64,000 nt of DNA, from positions 35,965 through 99,964 of the forward strand of contig JBBSAM010000017.1 of NCBI GenBank assembly GCA_038252255.1. The letters run 5' to 3'. This DNA is from Chersky-806 sp038252255. Lineage in GTDB: Bacteria > Actinomycetota > Acidimicrobiia > IMCC26256 > JAENVU01. How positions within the stretch are numbered: the stretch's first letter is position 1; the number at the start of each line of letters is the position of its first letter. The notes under the pieces are model-generated. The model saw only the letters and a program-made list of their open reading frames with translations. It was not told where the DNA came from and ran no database searches. This document shows, in pieces, positions 24,623 through 36,040 of the stretch. The position numbers and the translations under genes are program-made.

Positions 24623-25302
24623 TGAGCCAGCAGCAGAACCCCATCGAGCGCGCCGTCGACCTCTTCGTCTTCGCGCCCATCGGGGTGGCGATGTTCGCCA
24701 AGGACACGGTTCCGACGTTCATGAAGATGTTCGTGTCACGCGGCCAGACCGAGTTGCAGCATCGGAAGAAGGCGCTGCACGACCAGGCGAACCAGTACCG
24801 CTCGGTCGGGAAGTTCGCGGTGCGGTACGGCGGGCCCGAGGTGCGGCGCCAGGCCGGCGGGAAGATCGACGGCGCGCGCCGGATGGCCGAGGAGACCTTC
24901 ACCGGTCTCGTCGTGCCCCGGCTGCCCGGCAATGTCGGGAGCAGCGCCGACAACGTCGCAGCCGCCGACGTCGCGGCCGCCCCGCCGGACGCCCCCAAAG
25001 CGCGCCCGACGCCGCGCAAGAAGCCGGCCAAGCCCGCGACGCGCGCGGCGGCACCGACCAAGACCAACGGCGCGACCGCGAACGGCAAGGCGTCGACCGT
25101 CGCGTCCTCGCTCGCGTCACCGGTGGATCACCCCGCCGAGTCCGCGTTGCCGATACCCGAGTACGACCAGCTCTCTGCCTCGCAGGTCGTCGAGCGGCTC
25201 GACGGTCTCACGGCCACCGAGCTCGAGGCCGTGCGCGCGTACGAGCTCGCGCACCGGGGGCGTAGCACCATCCTCGGCAAGATCATGCAGCTCACCACCT
25301 GA
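24622..25302 (+). CDS. uncharacterised actinobacterial protein with C-terminal helix-hairpin motif
   Basis: 226 residues. N terminus with one hydrophobic amphipathic stretch (AVDLFVFAPIGVAMFAKDTVP) and KKALHDQANQYRSVGKFAVRYGG. A long Ala/Pro/Lys linker (about 110-165) follows. The conserved-looking tail LPIPEYDQLSASQVVERLDG...ELEAVRAYELAHRGRSTILGKI is a short domain seen at the end of several actinobacterial proteins, some annotated as lipid-droplet-associated. Surface or lipid association is possible but unproven. One-base overlap with lnt. Confidence 0.6.
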   Translation: MSQQQNPIERAVDLFVFAPIGVAMFAKDTVPTFMKMFVSRGQTELQHRKKALHDQANQYRSVGKFAVRYGGPEVRRQAGGKIDGARRMAEETFTGLVVPRLPGNVGSSADNVAAADVAAAPPDAPKARPTPRKKPAKPATRAAAPTKTNGATANGKASTVASSLASPVDHPAESALPIPEYDQLSASQVVERLDGLTATELEAVRAYELAHRGRSTILGKIMQLTT

Positions 25303-25305
25303 ACC

Positions 25306-25776
25306 GTGGACGCAGCCCGGCGCGCCACCGTCGAGGATCTCGACACGATCATCGATCTCGCCGCCGAGCTCCGGGCCGAGCTCGAGCCGATGCGCGGCGG
25401 CGGCCTCTGGTCCATCACCGCGGCATATCCGGAGCCGCTGCACGCGACCTTCCATGCGTTGCTCGAGCGTGACGACGCATGTGTCGTCGTCGGCACGATC
25501 GACGATTCGATCGTCGGGTTCGGTGCGTGCGCCGTTGCGGTGCTGCGCGACGGCACGCGGCTCGGGCAGATCGTCGAGCTGTTCGTCACCGAAGAAGCGC
25601 GGGGAGTGAGCGTGGGGGAGGGGATCCTCAACGAGCTCGTCGAGTTCTGCCGGGCGTACGGGTGCGCCGGCGTCGACGCCTTCGCGCTCCCGGGGCACCG
25701 CGCCGCCAAGAACTTCTTCGAGACTGCCCACTTCACCGCGCGCGCCCTCGTGATGCATCACGAGTTCAAGCCCTAA
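25306..25776 (+). CDS. GNAT-family acetyltransferase
   Basis: 156 residues, GTG start three bases after the previous stop. GNAT fold with the acetyl-CoA loop region IVELFVTEEARGVSVGEGILNELVEFCRAYGC (the R/QxxGxG/A signature appears as RGVSVG). The last strand is ALPGHRAAKNFFETAHFTARALVMHH. Substrate unknown. Probably the last gene of the DUF4193-lnt operon, since a hairpin element follows the stop. Confidence 0.82.
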   Translation: MDAARRATVEDLDTIIDLAAELRAELEPMRGGGLWSITAAYPEPLHATFHALLERDDACVVVGTIDDSIVGFGACAVAVLRDGTRLGQIVELFVTEEARGVSVGEGILNELVEFCRAYGCAGVDAFALPGHRAAKNFFETAHFTARALVMHHEFKP

Positions 25777-25795
25777 ACCCCAGACCTCGCCGCCG

Positions 25796-25836
25796 TCTGT
25801 GCCACTCGGGTCCTCAGAGGAACCTTTCGGCACAGA
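25796..25836. repeat. double-stem hairpin element, copy 2
   Basis: Arms TCTGTGCC / GGCACAGA (8 base pairs) around an inner GGTCC...GGAACC stem and CAGA loop. Same architecture as 19680-19718. Located 20 bases downstream of the GNAT gene, which fits a transcript-end or small mobile hairpin. Confidence 0.6.
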
Positions 25837-25922
25837 CGCGGGCCGTCGGGGCGGTTCAAGGGTTTCGGTGATTCGGTCGATGCTCCGGTCACTCGCTTTG
25901 GGGCGGGGGACAAGGAATCCGC

Positions 25923-26933
<1,011 letters not shown>

Positions 26934-26979
26934 CGCCGCCGTTCGACCCGGGCGAGGCAAAACCCCTGGTCAGACCCGT

Positions 26980-27007
26980 ACCGCCCATAATCCTCGTTAT
27001 GTAATGT
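26980..27007. other. dif: dif-like XerC/XerD recombination site
   Basis: The 28-base site has an 11-base arm ACCGCCCATAA, 6-base spacer TCCTCG and 11-base arm TTATGTAATGT. This follows the 11-6-11 plan of dif; E. coli dif has GGTGCGCATAA, TGTATA, TTATGTTAAAT. The inner arm positions CATAA / TTATGT are intact. It lies in the 142-bp gap between convergent genes. Gene orientation switches from mostly rightward to uniformly leftward exactly here, as expected at a replication terminus. Confidence 0.7.
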
Positions 27008-27075
27008 TGCGTCGGTTCGAGGACCGCCCCACCGGCCAGGTTGCGCCAGCACTTATGCAATGGTGCGTACGTCGC

Positions 27076-27723
27076 TCAGGCGGTGGCCCGATCCCCCGGG
27101 CGGGTCCGGCCCGGCGGGCGGTGCCAGCGGGCCCGCAGCTGGGGGTACTTGATCACGACGATCCCGCAGGCGACGAGCTTGAGCGCCATGATCCCGAGGG
27201 TGATCTGGACGGCGATCGGCGTGTCTCCGGCCGTGCGGGACGGCAGGTCGCCGAACAGCGCCCAGAGTGCGGCCACGATCCCGACGACGATCAGGGCCCA
27301 CCCGAGGCCGACCCGGAGCGGCTCCGGCATCCTCCGGGCCCGTCGGCGCTTCCGGGGCGGGTTCGGGCCCGCCGAGCTCCACGAGTCGGCCTGGCGGGCT
27401 GCGCCGGTGCCGGTGGCCCACCCGGCGCCCGCGCCGGCGGGGTACGAGACCCCGGGAAACTCGTAGAGGGCGCCGGTCTCCAGCCGGAGCCGGAAGTCGT
27501 CGTAGGCCCGGCGCGTCACCGGGTCCCGCAGGACCTCGTAGGCCGCGGCGAGGCGCTTGAAGCGGTCGGCGGCGGCGGTATCCGGGTTGCGGTCCGGGTG
27601 GTGCACCTTCGCGCCGCGGCGGTAGGCGTCGTCGATCTGCGCGCGCGAGGCGTCCGGGCTCACCCCGAGCTCACGGTAGAAGTCGACTCCAGGCCATTCA
27701 CGGGTGCGCATCCGGCCGGCCAT
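27076..27723 (-). CDS. membrane-anchored J-domain (DnaJ-like) protein
   Basis: 215 residues. J domain about 12-80 with DFYRELGVSPDASRAQIDDAYRR and the HPD motif in KVHHPDRNPD; then a basic Gly-rich linker (PPRKRRRARR) and two C-terminal membrane helices (about 136-185). Would recruit DnaK to the membrane. The ATG at 27723 follows the DyP stop after four bases, with GGGGAAG upstream. Confidence 0.85.
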   Translation of the reverse strand: MAGRMRTREWPGVDFYRELGVSPDASRAQIDDAYRRGAKVHHPDRNPDTAAADRFKRLAAAYEVLRDPVTRRAYDDFRLRLETGALYEFPGVSYPAGAGAGWATGTGAARQADSWSSAGPNPPRKRRRARRMPEPLRVGLGWALIVVGIVAALWALFGDLPSRTAGDTPIAVQITLGIMALKLVACGIVVIKYPQLRARWHRPPGRTRPGDRATA

Positions 27724-27727
27724 GGGA

Positions 27728-28648
27728 TCAGTCTTCCCCGTCCACGCCGTGCGTCAACGCGGCCAGCGCATCGAGCGACGGCGCGAAGTAATAGGAGCCC
27801 GACACCGGGCGGGTGAAGTCCGTGAGGTGGTCCCGCACCCCGTCGGCTCGCCCGAACATCCGGGCCAGCATCTTGTCGAAGCGGCTCAGCTCGGCACTGA
27901 ACCCGAGGAAGTAGAGGCCGTGCTCCCCCACGGTCCCGTAGGGCGTGCTGCGCCGGTAGATCTCGAGCTCCTCACCGTCCTCCTCGATCACGACCCGTGC
28001 GATGTGGGCGGTCGGCGGCTTCACCGCGTCGTCCAGCTCGATGCTGTCCGGCTTCGTGCGCCCGATCGTCGCCTCCTGCTCGGCGACGGACGTGGCGTGG
28101 AATGCCTCGAGGTCGTGGACCCACTTCTGCGTGATCACGTACGCGCCGCTCTCCCCCGGCTCGCCCGGCGCGACGAGCGCGACGCCCGGAGCCTCCTGGA
28201 CCGGCGGGTTCTCCGTGCCGTCGACGAAGCCGGTCAGGTCACGGCTGTCGCGGTACACGAAGCACGGCAGCTCGATCGCCAGCGTCGCGACCGGCGCGAG
28301 GGCTGCGGTGACGGCGCGCGCCGCGTCGAGAGCCAGATCGGGGCCGGTGCCGTGGATCCAGACCCAGATGTCGTGCTGGGTCGCCGGAGCCGCCTTGCCG
28401 CCGAGCCCTTCGATCGCGTCGTACGGGCGCAGCTCGGCCGGGAAGCCACCGGCCGGCGCGATCCTTCTCCAGAGGTCGGAACCGAAGCCCACGACGAGGT
28501 TGAACCCACCCGAGGTGACGACCGGTTCGTGCAGGCGGCCGACCGCGGCCGCGACATCACGCGCCGACGCGCCGGCCGCCACGTCGAATTCGAGGTTGTA
28601 GTGCGATCGCGTGCCCTGAGCGAAGATTCCGGGCTGACCGGTCGCCAT
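27728..28648 (-). CDS. Dyp-type heme peroxidase
   Basis: 306 residues, no Tat signal. GFVDGTENP near residue 139 carries the distal Asp. The proximal His is probably in EEFH-like HDLEAFHATS or in TAHIARVV. Also RRSTPYGTVGEHGLYFLGFSAELSRFDKMLARMFG, typical of DyP. Oxidises dyes or phenolics with H2O2; cytosolic or encapsulin-associated forms are known. No encapsulin gene is adjacent and I do not see an obvious encapsulin-targeting tail beyond the charged GVDGED terminus. Confidence 0.9.
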   Translation of the reverse strand: MATGQPGIFAQGTRSHYNLEFDVAAGASARDVAAAVGRLHEPVVTSGGFNLVVGFGSDLWRRIAPAGGFPAELRPYDAIEGLGGKAAPATQHDIWVWIHGTGPDLALDAARAVTAALAPVATLAIELPCFVYRDSRDLTGFVDGTENPPVQEAPGVALVAPGEPGESGAYVITQKWVHDLEAFHATSVAEQEATIGRTKPDSIELDDAVKPPTAHIARVVIEEDGEELEIYRRSTPYGTVGEHGLYFLGFSAELSRFDKMLARMFGRADGVRDHLTDFTRPVSGSYYFAPSLDALAALTHGVDGED

Positions 28649-28704
28649 GCTGAGATTCCTCCGAGTGCGGGCCGCGGGCGTTGCTGGCAGGTTACGACCC
28701 GCTT

Positions 28705-31590
<2,886 letters not shown>

Positions 31591-31626
31591 CTCTCGCCCG
31601 CGACGATCGTGGCCGCGGTGGCGGCG

Positions 31627-31834
31627 CACTCCCCCTCTGTCGCGGAACCTGAGAGATTCACCGGGCCCGCGCTCAGGGCGCAGGATGGGCCGGCTTTCCC
31701 CGTCGGTGAGGCCACCCCGGGGCTACCGGTCGGACCTGCTCTCCAGAGTTGCCTCGTTCGGACGGTTCGTGAGCCTGAGAGATTCCGGGGAGGTTGCTCC
31801 TTCGGCGCCCCGTTGCCGGGGACTCTCCCGTCCG
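31627..31834 (-). promoter_or_regulatory. tandem glycine riboswitch upstream of gcvP
   Basis: Aptamer 1 opens with GGGAGAG, then GCCGAAGGAGCAA, AATCTCTCAGG and ACTCTGGAGAG. Aptamer 2 has ACCGACGGGGAAAGCC, a second AATCTCTCAGG and GACAGAGGGG. These are the conserved blocks of the cooperative two-aptamer glycine riboswitch. It ends about 37 bases before the gcvP ATG. Such elements usually turn gcv expression on when glycine is abundant. It starts only seven bases after the stop of the upstream membrane gene, so it may sit inside a longer gcvT-derived transcript or have a promoter within that gene. Confidence 0.93.
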
Positions 31835-31840
31835 ACGTTG

Positions 31841-33196
31841 TCAGCTGTCGAACACGACTGTACCCGCCGCACGTGGCGAGCTCGGAGGGCGAGCCCGCCG
31901 GGCCAGGAAGCTCTCGATCGCCACCGCGGCCAGGATCGGCAGGACGACGTCGAGCGCCATCCGGAAGCGCATCGATCCGTAGCCGATCACGGTGATCACC
32001 GCGACCGTGATCACGGGCGCGGCGAGCGGGAGCAACGCCACTCGACGGCGGAACAGCACCACTCCCCCGACGATGCCCAGGCCGAGCAGCAGCCAGTACT
32101 GGGCCAGGGCCAGGTCGGCGACGCCGCCGATGTGTGCGGCATCGAGGAGCAGGTCGTCGGAGATCGTCTTGGTCGGTGCGTAGAGCCCGAAGGAGCGACC
32201 GAGCCGGTACGGGATGACGACCGGCAGCCGGCCGAGATGATCGGACAGGTAGTCAAAGCCCGCGGTGCGGGCCCGGCTCTCGGCGATCGACTCGTCCCGG
32301 GGCCACGGCGTCGGCACCGTGTCGGGGCAGAGTCCGCCCCATGCCCCGATGCTTGGACCGTAGAAGGTGTTGTGGCAGTAGCTCGCCCCGATCAATGTGC
32401 CGAACGTGACGGTCACCCCGACCGGGCGATCGAATCGGCCGGAGTTGTTGTACGCGATCCACGGCCCGATGAGGGTGATCGCGACGAGCGCGCCGACGAC
32501 GAGCGCAGCGAAGCGGCGTCCGAAGGCCACGTCCCGGTCCCGGAGAACGAGCGGCAGGAGCAGGATCACGAACAGCAGGATCGCCTCCGCTCTGGACAGT
32601 GCAGCCAGCGCGATCGCCCCGGCGAGCAATGCGACGTGGAGGAGGTCCGGACGCCGTAGGTAGCGGTATGCGGCGAACACCGTCAGCGCGATCGTGAACC
32701 CGTAGAAACCCTCGGACCACAGCAGCACATCCTGGACGAAGAGCTCGATCGAGACGGCACCGAGCGCGGCCGCGATCAGACCGGCACGCCGACCGCCGAG
32801 GTCACGGCCGACCAGACCCAGCAGCACGACCGTCCCGACTCCGGGGAGACACGACCAGAGCCGGTGCACGATCAGCGACTTCCCGATCGCGAGGTCCACC
32901 ACCGAGAGGTACAGCGGGTACAGCGGCGGGTGCGCGGCGGTGGGAACCCGTCGCCCGAGAGCGAACTGCAGCGGCTCGATGAACCCGTCGCCCAGAGCGA
33001 GGTGCCGTGCGACCCCCGTGTACCAGACCGCGTCGCCCCCGATCCCGGTGCGGGCGTCGAAGAAGAACGCGGCGGCGACGCGCACCGCCAGCCCGACGCC
33101 GGCGATGACCGCGAGCCCGATTGCGAACGACCTCGCGGAAAGGACCTCACTCGTCGCGATTCGAGGCGCCCGCTCGGCCTCGGCCGGGGCGCTCAC
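31841..33196 (-). CDS. GT39-like membrane glycosyltransferase
   Basis: 451 residues with about ten transmembrane helices. ARTGIGGDAVWYTGVARHLALGDGF has the acidic residue after the first helix, and AAHPPLYPLYLSVVDL resembles ArnT/PMT-type transferases using polyprenyl-phosphate sugars. Donor and acceptor are unknown. GTG start overlaps the gcvT stop (GTGA), which couples it to gcvT although no metabolic link is apparent. Its 3' end abuts the gcvP riboswitch. Confidence 0.8.
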   Translation of the reverse strand: MSAPAEAERAPRIATSEVLSARSFAIGLAVIAGVGLAVRVAAAFFFDARTGIGGDAVWYTGVARHLALGDGFIEPLQFALGRRVPTAAHPPLYPLYLSVVDLAIGKSLIVHRLWSCLPGVGTVVLLGLVGRDLGGRRAGLIAAALGAVSIELFVQDVLLWSEGFYGFTIALTVFAAYRYLRRPDLLHVALLAGAIALAALSRAEAILLFVILLLPLVLRDRDVAFGRRFAALVVGALVAITLIGPWIAYNNSGRFDRPVGVTVTFGTLIGASYCHNTFYGPSIGAWGGLCPDTVPTPWPRDESIAESRARTAGFDYLSDHLGRLPVVIPYRLGRSFGLYAPTKTISDDLLLDAAHIGGVADLALAQYWLLLGLGIVGGVVLFRRRVALLPLAAPVITVAVITVIGYGSMRFRMALDVVLPILAAVAIESFLARRARPPSSPRAAGTVVFDS

Positions 33197-34287
33197 CGCG
33201 AGACGAACGGCGGCTTGACCACGGTGGCGGGCACCAGCGTCCCGCGCATCTCGACGCTCACGTCGGCGCCGTCCTCGAGCTCGGGCGGGAGGAACGCGAG
33301 CGCGATCGCCCGTTCCAGGGTCGGCGAGAAGTTGCCGCTGGTGACCTCGCCGATCTTGCCGGCGTTGCCCGGCCCCATCACCGCGTATCCCGCACGCGGC
33401 GGGCGCCGCCCGTCCACGAGCAGCCCGCGCAGCCGGCGGGTGACACCCCGTTCGCGTTCGGCCAGCAACGGTGCCCGGCCGCGGAAGTCACCCTTGTCGA
33501 AGCGCACGACCCAGCTCAGCCCCGCCTGGAGCGGCGTGATGCCGGCGCCCAGCTCGTGGCCGTGCAGCGGGAGGCCCGCCTCGAGCCGCAGCGTGTCGCG
33601 CGCCCCCAGCCCGGCCGGCACCACGCCGGCCGCGAGGATCTCCCGCCAGAGCGCCGCCGCGTGCTCCGCGGGGACCTGGATCTCGATGCCGTCCTCACCG
33701 GTGTAGCCGGTCCCGGCGGCGACACAGGGCGCGCCACGCCAGTCCGCCTGGAGCACCGCGAAGCGCGGCACCCCGGCCATCTCCGGCACGACGGCCGCGA
33801 GCTTCGCCCGCGCCTGCGGCCCCTGGACCGCGAGCACGGCGCGGGTCTCGGTGATGTCCGCGATCTCGCACTCGTCCCCCCGGTCTGAGCTCGCGGTCCG
33901 GAGCGTGCTGACGATGGGCTCGGTGTTGGACGCGTTCGGCATCACGAGCAGCTCGTCAGGCTCGACCCACCACACGATGATGTCGTCCACCACGTGCGCG
34001 TCGCCGGGATCGAGCAGGTGCGTGTACTGGGCCCGCCCCGGGCCGATCCGGCCGAGGTCATTCGTGAACGCCCACTGCAGCACACCCACGGCGCCGCTAC
34101 CGGCTACCCGCACCGAGCCGAGATGCGAGACGTCGAACACCACGGCGTCCTCCCGGCAGGCCCGGTGCTCCTCGAGGACGCTGCGGTACTGGATCGGCAT
34201 GTCCCAGCCGCCGAACTCGGTGAGGCGGGCGCCGAGCGCGCGGTGCTCCGCGTCGAGCGGGCTCTTCTTGAGGACGGGCTCGTTCAC
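33193..34287 (-). CDS. gcvT: aminomethyltransferase (glycine cleavage T protein)
   Basis: 364 residues, GTG start (MNEPVLKKSPLDAEHRALGA). Folate-binding T-protein pattern: FGGWDMPIQYRSVLEEHRACRE, FDVSHLGSVRV, VQGPQARAKL, GTGYTGEDGIEIQVP, LGARDTLRLEAGLPLHGHEL. Releases ammonia from the aminomethyl-lipoyl arm of GcvH and makes methylene-tetrahydrofolate. gcvH lies 4.6 kb upstream and gcvP downstream beyond the GT39-like gene; the T gene itself has no riboswitch. Confidence 0.95.
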   Translation of the reverse strand: MNEPVLKKSPLDAEHRALGARLTEFGGWDMPIQYRSVLEEHRACREDAVVFDVSHLGSVRVAGSGAVGVLQWAFTNDLGRIGPGRAQYTHLLDPGDAHVVDDIIVWWVEPDELLVMPNASNTEPIVSTLRTASSDRGDECEIADITETRAVLAVQGPQARAKLAAVVPEMAGVPRFAVLQADWRGAPCVAAGTGYTGEDGIEIQVPAEHAAALWREILAAGVVPAGLGARDTLRLEAGLPLHGHELGAGITPLQAGLSWVVRFDKGDFRGRAPLLAERERGVTRRLRGLLVDGRRPPRAGYAVMGPGNAGKIGEVTSGNFSPTLERAIALAFLPPELEDGADVSVEMRGTLVPATVVKPPFVSR

Positions 34288-34310
34288 AGTGCCGGGAGGT
34301 TACGGCACGC

Positions 34311-34688
34311 TTACGCGGACTCGGCTTCGGGCGATGCCGGTGCGTCGGCCGCCACCGGATCGACGTCGAGCCGCAACGGCTCGGGCGCACCCAGCTGGTC
34401 CACGAGCTGGCTGGGCGGCTCCAAGCCGTACTTCACGAGCAGGTGCAGGTAGTCGCGCTGGTAGAGCACCTTGATGCGAACGTCGGGGTACTGCTCCCGC
34501 AGCCGCCGGGCCTTGCGGTTCTTCTTCGTCACGAGCCGTTGGTTCAGCGTCGTGATCTCGATGTACACGTCCTGGGCCGGGAGGTAGAAGTCCGGTGTGA
34601 ACCCCTGGGCCGGGTTGCCGTCATTGTCCAGCTCGAGCGTGAAGGTCCGGGGCTCGTACTCCCAGGCGATCCCGTAGAAGTCGAGCAA
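34311..34688 (-). CDS. PD-(D/E)XK-nuclease-like protein, start uncertain
   Basis: At least 125 residues from a TTG at 34688. FTPDFYLPAQDVYIEITTLNQRLVTKKNRKARRL has the D-x(n)-ExT-K spacing of PD-(D/E)XK nucleases, followed by RIKVLYQRDYLHLLVKYGL. In-frame codons without any ATG/GTG/TTG continue upstream for another 24 residues (HEQVRFAHNSERQFAK just before the TTG look like protein). They reach an ATC-ATC at 34760, five bases after a GGGGGAGGG. The true start may therefore be a non-canonical AUC. A DNA-processing role is unproven. Confidence 0.65.
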   Translation of the reverse strand: MLDFYGIAWEYEPRTFTLELDNDGNPAQGFTPDFYLPAQDVYIEITTLNQRLVTKKNRKARRLREQYPDVRIKVLYQRDYLHLLVKYGLEPPSQLVDQLGAPEPLRLDVDPVAADAPASPEAESA

Positions 34689-34762
34689 TTTCGCGAACTG
34701 CCGCTCCGAGTTGTGCGCGAAACGGACCTGCTCGTGGGGCAGGGTGTCGGCCGAGATGATCG

Positions 34763-35326
34763 CTACCCTCCCCCACCGGCGCCGGCCGCGCGGCCCCGAC
34801 GGACGGGCGGGGCCGGTGCTTCGGCCTGAGCCGGCCGTGCGAGCTCGTGGATGCTCGCGTCGAGCTGCTCCACGAGCCCCGCGAGCGGGACGATGTTGAG
34901 CACGCCCTGGCCCTGGCGCACCACGTCGACGATGTCCTCGCCCGTGCGCACGAGCACCGACCGGGTGCCGTCGAGCACGAGGGACGCCGACGCGAGGTCC
35001 TCGCCCATGTGGTCACGCAGGTACTCGATCGCCTTGCGGGCGGTCTGCAGCGAGAGACCGGCGTCGAGCAGGCTCTTGATCACCTTCAGCGCGACCAGGT
35101 CGCGATACGAGTACCGGCGCTGGCTGCCACTGCCCGCCGCGTCGACGAGCGACGGGCGGAGCAGGTCGGTGCGGGCCCAGTAGTCGAGCTGGCGGTACGT
35201 GATCCCCACGATCTTGCACACCTGGGGCCCGCCGTAGCCGACCTCCTCCCAACCGGCTTCGGGCGCGAGCACGCCCTGCTCGATCCGATCGGGCAGCTGA
35301 GTGGTGCGCACGGGCTTACCGGCCAT
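34763..35326 (-). CDS. MerR-family transcriptional regulator
   Basis: 187 residues. The MerR winged helix is at about 30-100 (VGYGGPQVCKIVGITYRQLDYWARTDLLRPS ... RRYSYRDLVALKVIKSLLDAGLSL), then a short helical effector region and a Pro/Ala/Gly tail. Corresponds by position to the second MerR of the mycobacterial garA-ftsR-BFN-MerR block. No cysteines for metal sensing. About 165 bases separate it from BFN upstream. Confidence 0.88.
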   Translation of the reverse strand: MAGKPVRTTQLPDRIEQGVLAPEAGWEEVGYGGPQVCKIVGITYRQLDYWARTDLLRPSLVDAAGSGSQRRYSYRDLVALKVIKSLLDAGLSLQTARKAIEYLRDHMGEDLASASLVLDGTRSVLVRTGEDIVDVVRQGQGVLNIVPLAGLVEQLDASIHELARPAQAEAPAPPVRRGRAAGAGGGG

Positions 35327-35447
35327 GGGGAAGCGACCTTTCCGACTCGGACCACCCCCGTCGGGCGGAGCGAAGTCACATCGGCGTAACTACGGAGTTG
35401 TCGACCGTACCGGAACCCCCCGGCGAGGTCAACCAAGCAGCAGCAGC

Positions 35448-35490
35448 CCAGGCCGGAGCGGGCACGAGGTGCGGGGCCGGAGCGACCCGG
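35448..35490. repeat. dispersed GC-rich repeat, copy 3 (inverted)
   Basis: GGCCGGAGCGGG, CACGAGGTGCG and GGCCGGAGCGACCCGG form a 43-base element. It is the reverse complement of 1027-1070 with a few changes and one indel. Located in the gap after the BFN stop. Confidence 0.55.
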
Positions 35491-35492
35491 GA

Positions 35493-35975
35493 TCAGGCTC
35501 CGAAGTCCTCGGGGCTGACCTGCTCGAGGAACTCCCGGAACTGCTCGATCTGCTCCTCGTCCTCCTCGGCCTCGAAGAGGACGCCGGCCTCGTCGAGGAC
35601 CGCCTCCTCCACGAAGATCGGGACGGGCTCCTCGTAGCGCACGGCCAGTGCGATCGCGTCGGAGGGCCGGGACGAGATGCGCAGGGCACCGCCCTCCCGG
35701 GCCAGCTCCACCTCGGCGAAGAACGTCCCCTCCTGGAGCTGGGTGATCACGACCCGGTCCACCCGTACCGAGAGGTCGTCGAGCACCGTCTTGAAGAGGT
35801 CGTGGGTCATGGGCCGGGGCGTGTCCATGCCCTGGAGGGCGTAGACGATCGCCGTAGCCTCGGGTGGGCCGATGAAGATCGGGAGGTACCGCTGCCCCTC
35901 GACCTCGCGCAGGAGCACGATCGGTTGGTTCGAGGGGACCTCGACTCGTACTCCCACCAGCGATACACGGATCAC
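35493..35975 (-). CDS. bifunctional nuclease (BFN/DUF151) family protein
   Basis: 160 residues, GTG start. LREVEGQRYLPIFIGPPEATAIVYALQG and RPMTHDLFKTVLDDL plus ALRISSRPSDAIALAVRYEEPVPIF are DUF151 hallmarks. The acidic C-terminal tail (EAEEDEEQIEQFREFLEQVSPEDFG) resembles a UVR-like helix. The family has reported DNase/RNase activity in plants; its bacterial role is unclear. Its GTG overlaps the stop of a 22-codon ORF that starts in the hpt stop codon. Confidence 0.9.
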   Translation of the reverse strand: MIRVSLVGVRVEVPSNQPIVLLREVEGQRYLPIFIGPPEATAIVYALQGMDTPRPMTHDLFKTVLDDLSVRVDRVVITQLQEGTFFAEVELAREGGALRISSRPSDAIALAVRYEEPVPIFVEEAVLDEAGVLFEAEEDEEQIEQFREFLEQVSPEDFGA

Positions 35976-36040
35976 GAATTGCGCCTCCGTTTAGGGGTCG
36001 ACGTTACACCGTGGGAACGGCCGGACGTCTCCGCGATCAT
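35972..36040 (-). other. relay mini-ORF bridging hpt and the BFN gene (22 codons)
   Basis: Opens at the ATG in the hpt stop context (ATGA) and runs 22 codons. It ends in a TGA overlapping the BFN start (GTGA). The peptide starts MIAETSGRSH and ends basic (PKRRRNS). CGGAGGCG near its 3' end serves as ribosome-binding site for BFN. Same geometry as the prcB-prcA and pafB-pafC bridges, but unrelated peptide sequence. Confidence 0.4.
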
